A DNA stretch of 64,000 nt from NCBI GenBank assembly GCA_032718565.1, contig JAVGVS010000005.1:1342501-1406500 (forward strand). The letters are read 5' to 3'. Made by a program: the position numbers and the translations under genes. Source of the stretch: Distichodus sexfasciatus. Lineage: Eukaryota; Chordata; Actinopteri; Characiformes; Distichodontidae. Below the pieces are notes generated by a model. The model worked only from the letters and a program-made list of their open reading frames with translations. It had not been told where the DNA came from and searched no databases. Positions 51,101-61,589 of the stretch are shown here, one piece after another (position 1 is the first letter of the stretch; each line of letters starts with the position of its first letter).

Positions 51101-51879
51101 AGAAGTGCAAGATTGTCCAGAAATGTAATCCAAGTGCTTAAACAAAAGGACATAAAAAGCATGTTCGTTATTTATCAGCAATGACATTATTAAAACAGCA
51201 CATGCTGATACAATTCTACATTTTACTTACAGGTTACATCAAACCAGGTTCAACGGGCAGAAAGAACAAGGGACGTACCAACAAGGACTGGTCCGAGGGG
51301 GGCTGGCGGTCATCTTTCTCCACAGTACGTTTGCAGTCGGGGCAGACATACAGGGGCAACTGGAGAGCGGCGGAGGCTTTGGGGGACTGGCCTGTACCAT
51401 TCTGGCCTGAATCCTGCAAAGTACTATCCTTGCGCTCGCTGCGACACAGCAGGCATCGATCGCCTGTGGTGTATGGGGCCCTTTGGTTCAGGCCAAAAGT
51501 GAATGGCGTCTAAGAGAGAGAAAGACAAACTGTAAGTGATGGGGGGAAAAAAGAGAGAGATGCTCTTTTGCACTGCTTCATATCAGCAGCGCTCCTGTTA
51601 AACGCCCTCAATAAATGCAGACGTGACACCAGAGGTCATTTAGACAAAGACGTGAGGACTGCAGTGGCATCAGGCATCAACGCTGGCATACCAGGATGTG
51701 CAACTGCAGGTCTAGGAAACATGCAAAGTTACATGACCAGAGTTGTGCTAAAGGTAATGCAAACAAAGAGATTTGCTTATTACCTGAAGGACTCCGGAAA
51801 AGTCAGAGTTCACTGGCCCTTCAGAAAACTGTGGTGTACCATTCACCGGAACCTGGGTGTTCAAAAAATGAAATAAAAT

Positions 51880-51917
<38 letters not shown>

Positions 51918-54900
51918 AGAGGAAGGGAAGGAAAAAAAAAGAAAAGGGAAAAAAAGGCACCCATCAGTAAACAAAACGTCATTCTGACCTTCAGAGTACA
52001 CAAAAATTTGTAGGACAAAATGCAGGTCTAAAGGTAGAATTCTAAGACAAGAAGGGAATGCACTTACACTCAACCACAAAGCTTGTCTCCATAAGGAAAT
52101 AAAAATACAGTAAAACAACTTTATCAGAAACTTGTGCCCACTCACAGGCCTCTTGAGATACACCTACTTAATATACACTAGGCACAATGTAAAGCCACAG
52201 AATCTGGCTTAAACGTTGCTTCGCACAATTTATCAGCAACCATCTATTCCACTCGTTAGGGGTCTGTTTCTGACACAGTCCGACACACTGACTGGATATT
52301 ACTGGTTTGACGGACCGTGTTCATTGACGCAGCCACCAGACACGGCCATGCGGTTTGTGCTGGCACAAGCCATAAACATAAACATATAAACATCATTTGT
52401 GTTACATTATCTTTAGGAAAGGCAGGTAGCTTACTGAAATGTCAGTTTTCATTAGATGACACTGGTGTTCATTTGCAGTCTTTTATATACTGCCACCAAT
52501 GGCATAAAGCTAGACTTGTGGCGTGTCAAGAATGTTGCTCATATTTCTTCACTTCTAAAAAGGATGCATGAATTATCAAATCGGCGTTCTCCCAAGACCC
52601 GAGTTATTACCAGCATGTCTTCCAGAGATTATTCAACCGACCCACGTCATATTTACCTCTGATAATAGAAGTCCCTCAAGACGAATCAAATCTCACTGCA
52701 AGCCAAACCAATTCTTGGCAGCAGTAGATTTCATGTAGCTCAATTCGATTTGTCTCATTAGCTACTGCGTAGGCACCAGCGACAGTCACTCTAGAAGGAT
52801 TTGGAAAGATGCTGTGTACACAACAGCAGACATAGAAACTTGGTTGCCATTCCTACCACAATGCCAAGGTAGGAAAACCACAAAGGCCAAGCTCCTGAGA
52901 GAATGTGACACTCTGATGCACAAAGCTGCATGTCTGCCTAAACAGCATCACCAAGGGCTTGTGCAAAAAAAAGAAAACATATGCACACAAAGGGCCATAG
53001 TTAACAAGTTAATAACAGTCCATGGCATTACATCTACATCGTCTGCCTTGTATTAAGTCACTATAATAGTTCTCCACAGCTATGATGTTGTTTCCTTGGT
53101 AACAGTAGAACACTTCTAAAAATGATGCAAAGCAGACATAGAAACCACCAGGTGAAAAAACTGATATAGAGTATTACAGTGCTCCAACATGAAAGTTACT
53201 GTGTCTGTGTTTATGTACTGCATGGTTAACAATTTACTGTGTGATTGGGTATTAAATCAAAAAGGCATTTGTGTTCTAAACACACCAACAATGTGGTGGT
53301 AAAGTAATACTCTGTGTAGCTAAAACTCTTGTGTTGACTCGACATTCAAATCCTGTGTAAGCTTTTTTTTTAAGTGAGCTGTCAACGTCAGGGTCCTGTA
53401 CAAGTTGCTCCCTAACTTAAGATAGATTGTCCCTGTCAGTAAGAGATGCAAGTCGCTCTGGATAAGACAAATGCCATAAATGTAAATCTATTCATTCATT
53501 ATACTGATCATCCGTCAGGATCAAGAGGAGTTGGAGTCAATCCAAGCTAATTCAGATGTGAGGCAAGATTCACCCTGGACAAGCCAGCAAAAATGTAAAT
53601 TGTAAAAATATAAGTCTGGTCGCGGACCCACCTATTACATAAATTGTCCAACTTCATGTAATCTGAAGTTCTACCTCAATGCCTTTAACTAATAACTTAC
53701 ACAGAAATTGAATTTAGGCTCCAAGAGGCATGGCAGGGCAAAACTTAACAACAACATGTAAGACTTCAGTGGACTGTCCCATCTCCAGCACAAATGCATC
53801 CACATTGTAAGGTCAGGAAGAGGTGAAGGCCCAGAACAGAGTGAACAGAGCTTTTTGGATTCTATAACGGCACAAAAGATAAATGACCTCTATGCATGAC
53901 TTGCATGACCAAGGGTGAACTGGCTGGACACTTACCTTAAATATATGGAATACTGTCATAATCTCTTTCCAGAAAAACTTACAGTTAATAATTACAAGGA
54001 CAGTTTCCTTGGTGCAACTTGTGTATAAGGATCATGTTCTGGGGATCAATGGTGGTAGTGCTGCAGGCAGGAGAGAGTCAAACTCCAACCTGTGTCTGTT
54101 TGGCCCATAAAAGAGTACACTAACACTAGGCCACATCACAGCTGTGTCAGGACACTTCAGAGTCTGAAAGTCATGATATTATGTGGTCTTGTGGTACAAT
54201 ATTCAGATAGGAACCAAAAGGCTGAGGGTTTGGCAGTTGTCCTGCCTCCAACACTACCACCACTGAGCTCCTGAGCAAGACACTCAACCACAAGTTGCTC
54301 CAGGCAAACCATCCCTGTAATTAGAAAATGCAAAGAGCTTTGGATAACATACTTTGATAAACGCTGTAAATGTGTACATCAACCTGTTATGCAGAGAGAC
54401 CTGCATTTCATAATTACAGGGACAGCCTCCCTGAGGAAACTCATGGTTAAGGGACTTGCTCAGGTGCTCAATGGTGGTAGCACTGTGGGTAGGGCAGAAG
54501 ACCCCAACTCCCCGCAGACTCTATCCTAATGTCATGGCACAGTGGTCTAAGTAGTTAAAACCATGTGTTGATGATAATAAGATGTAAGTGCCGAAGTCCC
54601 AAAAACATCTGGTGGCTCATGAGCAAGGCCCTTAACCCTTAAAGCTGCTACAGCGACAGTCCCTGCAGTTAAGAAATAGAAGTTGCTCTAGATAAGAACA
54701 CCTGCTAAATACTGTAAAAGTAAACATAGTTGTTCACTCAGCTTATACTCTAGTATTATCCTTTATGCCTATATAGGCTCAGTCAGGTTATAGGGTTTAA
54801 GTCTGGGTCTATCCCTCCGCCCTAAGTCAGGAGGGCCACAGCCCTGATCAGACCTGCATTTTCTCTCTGCTTTAACACCCATTTTACTCATCAAGGGGAT

Positions 54901-55792
54901 GCAAATTAGCCGACAGACTTAAAAGATGTTTTAAAAAGATTGTGAGGCTAAACAGCAGCGCTACTGTGGCCCTCGAGGGCCGAAAAACGACCACCATTGC
55001 ATGACACAATCCAAACACCTGAACCCAGACTGCGGCTAAAGTGTAAACAGCTAACATTCCGGCTAGCCTGCTTCCGAGCTAAAGTGACAACACAAGCTGT
55101 TGCTACCTCACTCAGTCTGTCTTTGGCCAGGACCAACGATTGGATATGTGTCTTTCTTATCGCCCAAGACCACAAACAGGTTTGCTACTTGGTGACGAGA
55201 TCGTTTAAGCGCTGCAAACGAAGTTAGCCGTTCAGCTAAGCAGTAGTCATAGCAGGCTAACGTTAGAACAGCTAACTAGCCGTGGCAGCAGGCTAACCTA
55301 AACCGATCATATAACAAGCCGTACCACAGGAACGATATCTATCCTTGCAAACAGGTTAATCTTATCAGAGCACCTAACTAAGACAGGTTACCATTAGCCG
55401 AGCAGCTAGCTACCTAGCCGAGTACGCTGGTTAATGTTAGCCGTGCCTATAATTGTTCGTGCTAACAGGCTAGCTTAAGCCGAGAAACTCACTAGCCGTG
55501 CTAACAGACTAACGTTAGCCGACGTGCTAACTAGGCCGCAGGATCTGGGCTAGATGAGATAAGTGCAAAGCCTTCCAAGCTCAGAACACCGCACAGCTCC
55601 GCTCACCTCTCCGTGGAGACCCGGCAGGCCAGACGCGTCGGCTCCGCCCGGGTTCAGAAAGCTCCTGGCGGCCGAGGCTCCGCCTGAGGCCGCGTTCTGA
55701 GCCCCGGCCTTGGCGCTGCTGCTGCTGCCGCCGCCACCGCCCCGCTTGTTCTTCCTGCGCTTGGCTCCTCGCTTCGCGTCGGTGGGACTCAT
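33152..55792 (-). CDS. fam193a: fam193a: protein FAM193A, complete, 23 coding exons
   Basis: Coding exons: 55607-55792, 51784-51852, 51279-51509, 49243-49406, 48816-48983, 48066-48294, 46306-46430, 45994-46141, 45282-45356, 45096-45173, 44647-44765, 43938-44198, 41960-42110, 41626-41769, 41235-41507, 40469-40688, 39955-40239, 38483-38765, 38059-38245, 37394-37624, 36127-37009, 33354-33435, 33152-33245. All phases match; the total is 4,686 nt (1,561 residues and stop). Landmarks: start MSPTDAKRGAKRRKNKRG; several Cys clusters (CLLCRSERK/CPDCKR, CSCEACNERR, CPNCNYRRRCTCDDCS, HPCECHVCNQ, CDCCYCEFFGHGG); a poly-Asp stretch; a helical Glu/Arg-rich coiled coil near residues 1,210-1,270; C-terminal FLPKDIDLDSVDMDETERE and INWSNFSLKKATYAAH. 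In humans FAM193A is reported to support p53 activity; its biochemistry is poorly known. Longer than the human reference form, within known isoform range. Confidence 0.97.
33988..34563. repeat. Direct repeat, copy 2 (about 575 bp), in a fam193a intron
   Basis: Matches 31,933-32,592 in the same orientation with scattered substitutions, e.g. AAGAAAGATAGGC against AAGAACGACAGGC, and one missing block. The two copies, 2,055 bp apart, bracket the last two coding exons of fam193a. Confidence 0.9.
35000..35300 (+). repeat. LINE 3'-end fragment in a fam193a intron
   Basis: Contains GCCAAAAGACTCAGGAGAAG and CTTCTACCCTCAGGTCATAAGG, then GCACTTATATTG; this resembles the end of a fish LINE reverse-transcriptase ORF (SFYPQ-like) and its 3' UTR. 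Heavily decayed. Confidence 0.55.
36127..37009 (-). other. fam193a: fam193a coiled-coil and Pro/Ser/Lys-rich exon (883 nt)
   Basis: The largest exon of the gene. It opens LEEKARLEAEAQKREIQQQ, a continuous helix rich in Glu, Arg and Leu, then turns to low-complexity Pro/Thr/Asn-rich sequence and ends with a basic stretch (KSKAKKNKKKKADKMNNSI). It joins in phase to the conserved C-terminal segment. Confidence 0.93.
38059..38245 (-). other. fam193a: fam193a Cys-rich exon with CEFFGHGG motif
   Basis: Encodes DPDCEGHQCEGG, an acidic Ser-rich linker, then YCDCCYCEFFGHGG, which continues into PPAAPTSRNYAEMREKL in the next exon. The dense Cys/His pattern suggests metal binding and is one of the best conserved parts of the family. 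Confidence 0.93.
38931..39880. mobile_element. Non-autonomous hAT-type element in a fam193a intron
   Basis: Inverted ends GGCTGCATGATATGC on the left and the complement (GCATATCATGCAGCC) on the right, flanked by near-identical 8-bp sequences ATCTAGAT (38923-38930) and ATCTAGAC (39881-39888). An 8-bp target duplication fits hAT. No transposase is visible. A family C SINE fragment (39,395-39,540) lies inside. Confidence 0.7.
39395..39540 (+). repeat. SINE fragment (family C) nested in a hAT element
   Basis: GAGTCCCTAAGCAAGACCC, then ACCACAAGTTGCTC and GGATAAGAGCATCTCCTAAATGG: the tail half of family C. It must have inserted after the host element. Confidence 0.6.
42535..42645 (+). repeat. Retroposon tail with paired AGCGCT words
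   Basis: AAAGCGCTTCGTGATAATATC then GTGAAGAGCGCTATATGAAT: the usual 3' tail of certain fish SINE/L2-type elements. Only the tail is recognisable, in a fam193a intron. Confidence 0.55.
49692..50512. mobile_element. hAT-type transposon with perfect 8-bp target duplication
   Basis: 821 bp, ends TAGTGCTGGGCGATA and TATCGCCCAGCTCTA, flanked by CTTGAAGG on both sides (49684-49691 and 50513-50520). Inside, 49997-50131 can encode a short frame beginning MSDNQDAVVSEEADENAG, possibly the first exon of a lost transposase since GTGAGT follows GCCGTG. Not autonomous. It lies in the fam193a intron between exons 3 and 4. Confidence 0.85.
50980..51097. repeat. Inverted repeat with 32-bp arms
   Basis: Arms 50980-51011 and 51066-51097 are reverse complements with two mismatches (core TAGATTGTGTTGCATTGGTAA). 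The 54-bp loop holds a smaller inverted pair around TAAAGAAGAA and TTCTTCCTTA. Intron of fam193a. Confidence 0.85.
51858..51958 (-). other. Very long pyrimidine tract before fam193a exon 2
   Basis: On the minus strand the 3' splice site of exon 2 is preceded by TTTTATTTTATTT, about 30 uninterrupted T, and then C/T-rich sequence, about 100 nt in all. Confidence 0.8.
53380..54725. repeat. Cluster of family C SINE copies in alternating orientation
   Basis: Plus-strand copies or parts at about 53,380-53,490, 54,160-54,375 and 54,540-54,720; minus-strand copies at about 53,975-54,140 and 54,395-54,535. Shared words: GAGCAAGGCCCTTAACC or GAGCAAGACACTCAACC, ACAAGTTGCTC, TCTGGATAAGA, and on the minus copies CTCAATGGTGGTAG. 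All lie in fam193a intron 1. Confidence 0.7.
55020..55545. other. GCTA/TAGCCG-word cluster in fam193a intron 1
   Basis: By hand count about 17 GCTA, about 10 TAGC and 7 TAGCCG words in about 525 bp, several joined as GCTAACGTTAG or CAGCTAGCTACCTAGCCG. It starts right after the first coding exon in transcription order. It is not a simple tandem repeat. Confidence 0.75.
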
Positions 55793-56095
55793 TTTGTCGG
55801 CCGCGAATGACGGAGACAGCTTGCCGTCCTGTACTGTCAGAGTCCCGACTGCGATGTGGGGCCGAGAGTGAGACGGCGCGTTGAGAAGTGTCGGTGTTTT
55901 GGGTGAGAGGAAACGACGAAGAGTCCAGCGTAGTACCGAGCGGACTTCAAATTCCAATATGGCCAACTCAACAGGAATTGGCCAATGGAGCTGACGCCCT
56001 TGCGCGTTTACGTCAGCGCGCGCCGCGGCCTTGTGGGAAATGGAGTTTGTTTTCTGTAGCGCGTGGGAAAGGACGTGTGCGACCGTGAGTAGGTG
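55560..56095 (-). promoter_or_regulatory. fam193a: CpG-rich promoter region of fam193a
   Basis: GC- and CpG-dense (CGCGCGCCGCGGCC near 56,015) against an AT-rich background, spanning the first coding exon and upstream sequence. There is no TATA box; this is a housekeeping-type promoter. Position 55,990-56,050 is the likely core. Confidence 0.7.
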
Positions 56096-56907
56096 GGAGT
56101 GCCTTCTGAGTCCGTGTTAGTGACGTCATTTAGCTCCGCACATTTTTGGAAAGAATGCGGTATTTTTCCAAAAAAAAAACCACAACCGAAATATGTAATA
56201 CGGTATTTATTTCTGTGACTTATTGAAATTTCCAAAAAAAATACAAACCATTAAAAATCGCTTGAATGGCGCTATTTGGAAAGAATGGATACTAAAAATA
56301 AAAAGCTAAAATATAAGAGTTTTATTCTGAATTCCCTTTATTAGACGAAAAAAAAATCTTGCAACCATATCCAAATAAATTATTTTGTAACAAATAATTA
56401 CAGTGGATGTATTAGCGAAAACGTATTAGCGAGAACTGAGCATGTTTATCTTTTGTATAAAGCATCAAAAAAGATGTAACATGATTCATTATTAATTTTA
56501 AAGCGGTAGAATGCCCACAACTGAATTGTTTTTTACTTGAAAATGAGGTACTTGAACTCTTTGCCTCCTTTATTTGAGTTTTTTTTACGTACCAGGACTC
56601 AGAATAAACGTTTCTGCTAAACGTTAATGAGGTGGCGGTCATCAAACTTTGATCGAAAAAGTAACGTCGTGTGAGTCTGGCTTATTGACGCTAACTGTAC
56701 TTACTCTTCTGACGTAGTGGTTGTGATCTAACTAGCAAAAAGCAATAAAAGAGATCAGCAGTATATTTATCACATGGGTAGTGTTTTTATTAAATGTGTT
56801 TTCTGTTCTGGTTTATTTTTTGATTACTTCATCTGTAAAATATATGTAGCAGTCAAATTTATAAAGGTGTTAACAAACAAAAATGCTTGTCTTAATTCAG
56901 AAATCAG

Positions 56908-56909
<2 letters not shown>

Positions 56910-56991
<82 letters not shown>
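56910..56991. repeat. (AT)n microsatellite, about 82 bp
   Basis: Uninterrupted TA dinucleotides, similar in length to the one at 12.46 kb. Confidence 0.98.
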
Positions 56992-56993
<2 letters not shown>

Positions 56994-57254
56994 TTAAGTA
57001 TAACTGATTTTGTGGGGTGTACTAATCTGTTTTGTGGGGTGTACTTGCTTTAAAACATAGCAATAATTTCTTGTTTTCAACAGTTTGTCCAGAATTTAGA
57101 AGGTACTCTGATTTGTTTTACATCACCCCAAGGAAACAAAACGACCGGGCTCCTGCAGAACTAGTGAACAAGTACTATTGAACGCCTTTGTATGCCGGTG
57201 TTGGTAACAGCCCAAACTCAGATGCAGCTAATGTGAGCTCCGCTAACAAAGATG

Positions 57255-57430
57255 TCCAATTTGGCAAACTTGGCAGCATATACTGTACCCTATTTGGCAC
57301 AATTTGAAATTGGGTGCCCAATTTGTCAACAGATATCCAATATGGCTCAATTTGGATCCGGATGCCCAATTTGTCACAATTTTTAACTGGGTGCCCAGTT
57401 TGGCAAGATTGGCCACAGAATACAAAGTCT
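57255..57430. repeat. Degenerate repeat built on CCAATTTG/GCCCAATTTG
   Basis: Words TCCAATTTGGCAA, TGCCCAATTTGTCAA, TGCCCAATTTGTCAC and TGCCCAGTTTGGCAAG recur about every 50 bp in direct order, with TGGCTCAATTTGG between. About 175 bp in all. Confidence 0.7.
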
Positions 57431-57595
57431 GGCACAAAGAGTATTGCATTCAATATAGGAGGTAAAATTACATTTCTAGGAAGTGAGATTATAGATATAA
57501 TTGTCTTCTGAGTCTTCTGACAACTACAGTAGAATATCTGTGAACAGGGCAAATATAACGGCAATGAACTACAAGTCAGACAATTGCAGTAAGAA

Positions 57596-57603
57596 CTTTA
57601 TTG
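57596..57603 (-). terminator. Candidate poly(A) signal of the unidentified minus-strand gene
   Basis: AATAAA on the minus strand (plus strand CTTTATTG), followed by a plausible cleavage region. If right, the gene has a 1.4-kb 3' UTR. Confidence 0.35.
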
Positions 57604-57846
57604 TGTTTCACATGTACTCATTTGACAACTTCCTATTGTAAAGCAACTTGAAATGATAACACAAGACATCTAGCTTGGCAGAGATGGAGAAGAAATCTAA
57701 AATGAGATCATGCTAAAACGTTTAATAAGGTAAAACGTTTGTGGTTGAGGAATGAGTATATTGGCTTGGTGCAATGTGTTTGTCACCAGCATCAGAATAC
57801 AGATCACAAGATGTTAAATGCAGGAATGTTACCCTAATGCTGGATT

Positions 57847-57847
<1 letters not shown>

Positions 57848-57894
<47 letters not shown>

Positions 57895-57917
57895 GTCATC
57901 ATCTTCGTCATCATGTA
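57848..57917. repeat. (ATC)n microsatellite
   Basis: About 18 ATC units with a few variants near the right end. It probably lies in the 3' UTR of the minus-strand gene ending here. Confidence 0.95.
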
Positions 57918-58999
57918 TGTTTAGGAACAAATACAGGAATATAACATGCATCACTGTTGGTTTGTTTCATCCAGATTTTTTAAAATCTCAAAAATGGACA
58001 TCAACTTAAATGTGAGCCTAAAATGACAACTGGCATGTTGCATTATGTGACTAAATAAATTAGCAGTTTTATCAGAACCTACACGCTTACAGGCCTTGTT
58101 GGGGTCACATGAAGGCATGAACTCTAATCTACTGCAAAAAGACAGCAAATCACAGTAGTGTGAGGCACAACCTCCTCCTACGACAAACTCACATTCAGAA
58201 CATGTCAGTGAGCAGAAAAAAGCTGATCAACTGACCGTGAAAACTATGCTCACGCAAACAAAACTCACTTTCAAGTTTCAGCAGGACAACTTTGCTGACA
58301 TATTATAAAGTAAAGCATATTTTCAAGGCTTTTTCCACCAGTGCCTATCCACAAACACACAGACACACACACACACTGTCTACTCATAACCATAATCAAT
58401 GCATTCACTTGTGTGCCAGTCAAATCGTAATAAATATCACAAATAAAAATATTCAAACACAGGGTTTCTAAAACTGAAGAGTGCTCCCCTTCAATACACG
58501 CATGTACAAATGCACATATATACAATCAATTAGACATACAAAATCTTCTTTCACTCCCCCTGGGAGTGCAGTCGTGCCATCAACGGGCGAATGGAGGGTG
58601 TAGGGCAAGAAAGCTGTTGTTAAAAGGGCAGAAAAAATGATAAACAAACTTTAGTTTGAAAATTTTAATTCTCTACCAACATATCTAAATCAACTCATCT
58701 GTTCTTTCATCAAGTCCTTTTTTAAAAATCAGATCTATTGCCATATGAAGTCAGTTATCTTAAACTAAAAGACAAGGAAGAATGAAGAAAGTAAATCCTA
58801 AACTGGACAGTCCTTTCATTTTGGCTTAAGATGTCCAGCTTAGTGAAGAAATCCTGCCTTTTTGGGAAATCAGAAATGGGAGGGATAAACTATTTAAAAT
58901 GAGGAAACAGCTGTATGACAAGCTAGAAGAAGTGGCCGAGAATTTAAAGACGTAAGTTTTTTTGCCAGTCTTCCTTTACTTGCTCCGCTATAATTCAAG

Positions 59000-60549
59000 C
59001 TATTCCTCCCTCTGAAAACCCTGAACCGCACCGGCCTCTTTGCCACACTGAGGGGGAAGGGGCAGGACAGGGGAGATGGGTGAGGGAGGGAGGTGTGACG
59101 AAGTAGAGGATGGAGAGGGCAGCGGGGCAGCCGATTCGCAAGGGCTCAGGCAGGGCAAAGGCTGAACGGGAGCGGCTCTGGGTGTCTTGGAGTCCTCGGA
59201 CAGGGCGGAAGAGCGCCTCCTCCCCGAGCGCCTGCGCCTTCTCCCTCCTTCCCCTTCAGGCTGAGCCGGGGCAAAGGTTTTAACAGGCAGGGCGGCGCTG
59301 TTCTCCAGAGCGCGGCGATTCAGCTGGATATTTTCCTTATCTAGAGCTGTGTTCTACAGGAACAGATTAACAGGTTGGCTTAGCTTGTGAGTGTGTTGTG
59401 TATGAAAATGCATACCAACACACATACACACACATAGACACACAGAGAAAATGATTTTTATTCAGTCACAAGAGGCAAAAAGACATGGCGTGGAATAGAA
59501 ATGAAGGTAAAAGTTTTGATTTAGCTCTTGCATGAAATATTTAGCAGCGTTGGGGAGTTGATAACTTAAATTCTTACCTAACTACATTTTAAGTAGCTTA
59601 TTCATAGAGAAGCTACATTTAGAACGCTATAGTTTTTCCAGTAACTTCTTTCTTATTACAAAATCCGGCATAACGTTGCAAAATAATGTGGTGATGTTGC
59701 GTGGAATTAGAACAACCACCTGTGGACATATCTGTGTGACTCTGAAACGAACCCTTTTTAAGTGTAACATGCAAACCAAAAATACTCTCTACCTCAAAAA
59801 TGAAGACTTTTTGGAAAACTTATTGTGATGTGATATTACTTTGTTAAAAATATAGATTTGGATATTACTTTAAACTTTAATCTTCACTTTTTAAAAAGTA
59901 ATTTGTTTTAAGAGTATCTTGCAGTACAAATATTTATCGCATGAAATAGCTTCAATGTAGTTAGATGTAGTTACTTCTAATCATAAGTAGAATGTACCTC
60001 GCAAACCTACCATTTAAAAGTCCCCTCCCCAACACTGATATTTAGTATATTTTATGTCATGTGTAGCATCATCTTATATCAATGAAACACACAGAGAAAA
60101 CAATTTAATTCAGGCATAATTAAAGAAACAAAACAGAGAACAACATGGTTAAGAGGAAGAACTGAAGTGAAGGGTATAAAGTTTTCAAAATGTCACACTT
60201 GTATTGAATAATTAGCATATTTTTAGTATATTTGAACTCATAAAAGTCAAAGACACACACAAACACATACCAACACACTCATACACACACCCCTAAGCAA
60301 TTTATTCTGTTGATTATGTTATGAGGAATAGTGAGAAAACACCAATAACATTCCTGTCAGACTGATTCCCAAAAGAGCGTAATTAACTTTTCTTATTTGT
60401 GGTGTTGCTGCTTGTCCATTTATTACTAACTCATATATATGAATAATTATTGGTGTTCTGGTCACTTTCCCACAGTGGAAATGTCTCACATGGGGAAGAC
60501 ATGGAGAGCAGCATAGCAGTTAGTGTTAGTACGTACCATTGCCTTGGAG
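59000..60549 (-). CDS. 3' end of an unidentified coiled-coil-type gene
   Basis: Terminal exon 59000-59353 follows acceptor CTGTTCCTGTAG and encodes 117 residues and TAG: NTALDKENIQLNRRALENSA (helical, coiled-coil-like), then an Arg-rich patch (RRRRRSGRRRSS), then a Pro/Ser-rich tail ending GFQREE. A possible upstream exon, 60537-60549 (13 nt, SKAM), has acceptor CTGCGTAG and donor ATG|GTACGT and joins in phase, giving SKAMNTALDKEN. Upstream exons lie further right, perhaps outside the window. I do not recognise the family; the Arg-rich and Pro-rich parts look like a disordered C-terminus. Transcribed in the same direction as fam193a. Confidence 0.65.
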
Positions 60550-61589
60550 CTACGCAGATGGATAGCAATGCCGAGGAGGGGAAGGGCAGAAGCAAAGGGA
60601 CAGAGACTAGTCTTACTAACAGAACACATACTAGCCAAAAACATATGAAGCACAGAAATGCACCTAATACCCAATAACACTTTAGCTGAAGGACAAATTT
60701 TAATAATCTGAAAGTGTAACCAATCATGAATCTGAGGTCCTTCAAAAAAGTGTCATCAAAATGCTACAAAAAATCTACATACTAATCTAAGGTTAGGTTT
60801 ATAGTAAAGCATTAATGGAAGAAAGCAGGTGCTAGTTAAACTATGGGTTATGACTCCTCAACATAAAAAGAATGGACAGCTATTGTCATTTTTATTCAAT
60901 CTCTTTATATTGTCATTAAGCCAAACAGAAAGCATTGCAACTCAAACCCAAGGCAATATTTTTAAATCCTCTCTCTCATGGTCATCTGAAGCGTGTGGTA
61001 AGTTTCTGCTGTTGTATTCTGTTTGATCACAAGGGGGCAGCAGATATATTTCCAAAAAAAATTTCACTGTAAATGGATCCTGAAAGTGCCAAACAAATGA
61101 ATCGAAGACCACAAAACATTTCCGCACAGTAAAACCACAAAACACTCAACATGGCATGAGAGAGAGAGAGAGAGAATAACAGGCGGATCATGATCAAGCT
61201 GTTGGTTAATTGAATGGTTAATGCTTAAAGCACTTGGCATGGCTGTACAAACGATGATGAGCCTAAAGGAGACAATCATCAACACCAACACTGCAGCACA
61301 AACCATGGCTTTGGAATGACGGCTTTGACAGCATGGTTGAATTATGGAGTTGAATGATGAGACAGAGAGGAAATAAGATGGAAAACAGGTCTTGAGCTGG
61401 AAGTTTCCATCTCCAGATCTGGAGAGTCTGTGCACTGCACGATATACCATTTTGATAAACTATAAAAAATGTTACGTTCCTATAACACTTTCCAAAACAC
61501 CTAAAGTCCTTTATAAGTCTGTGTTGCTACGTACAGCACCAATGTGACTGTTAAAAGATAGTGTAAGGGCAGAAGAGAATTCACAGTTG

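Larger units (their letters stand above)
56096..57584. other. Intergenic interval between fam193a and the next gene
   Basis: AT-rich with no exon seen. It holds an AT microsatellite and a small family of CCAATTTG-containing repeats. Confidence 0.55.

Noticed and set aside
56774..57007. Similar Tyr/Ile frame at 56.9 kb
   Set aside because: AT microsatellite artefact.
57818..58009. Poly-Ser frame
   Set aside because: Translation of the ATC microsatellite.
60429..60745. 104-residue hydrophobic minus-strand frame as a membrane protein
   Set aside because: No start context, splice support or family match; it overlaps the candidate microexon in another frame.
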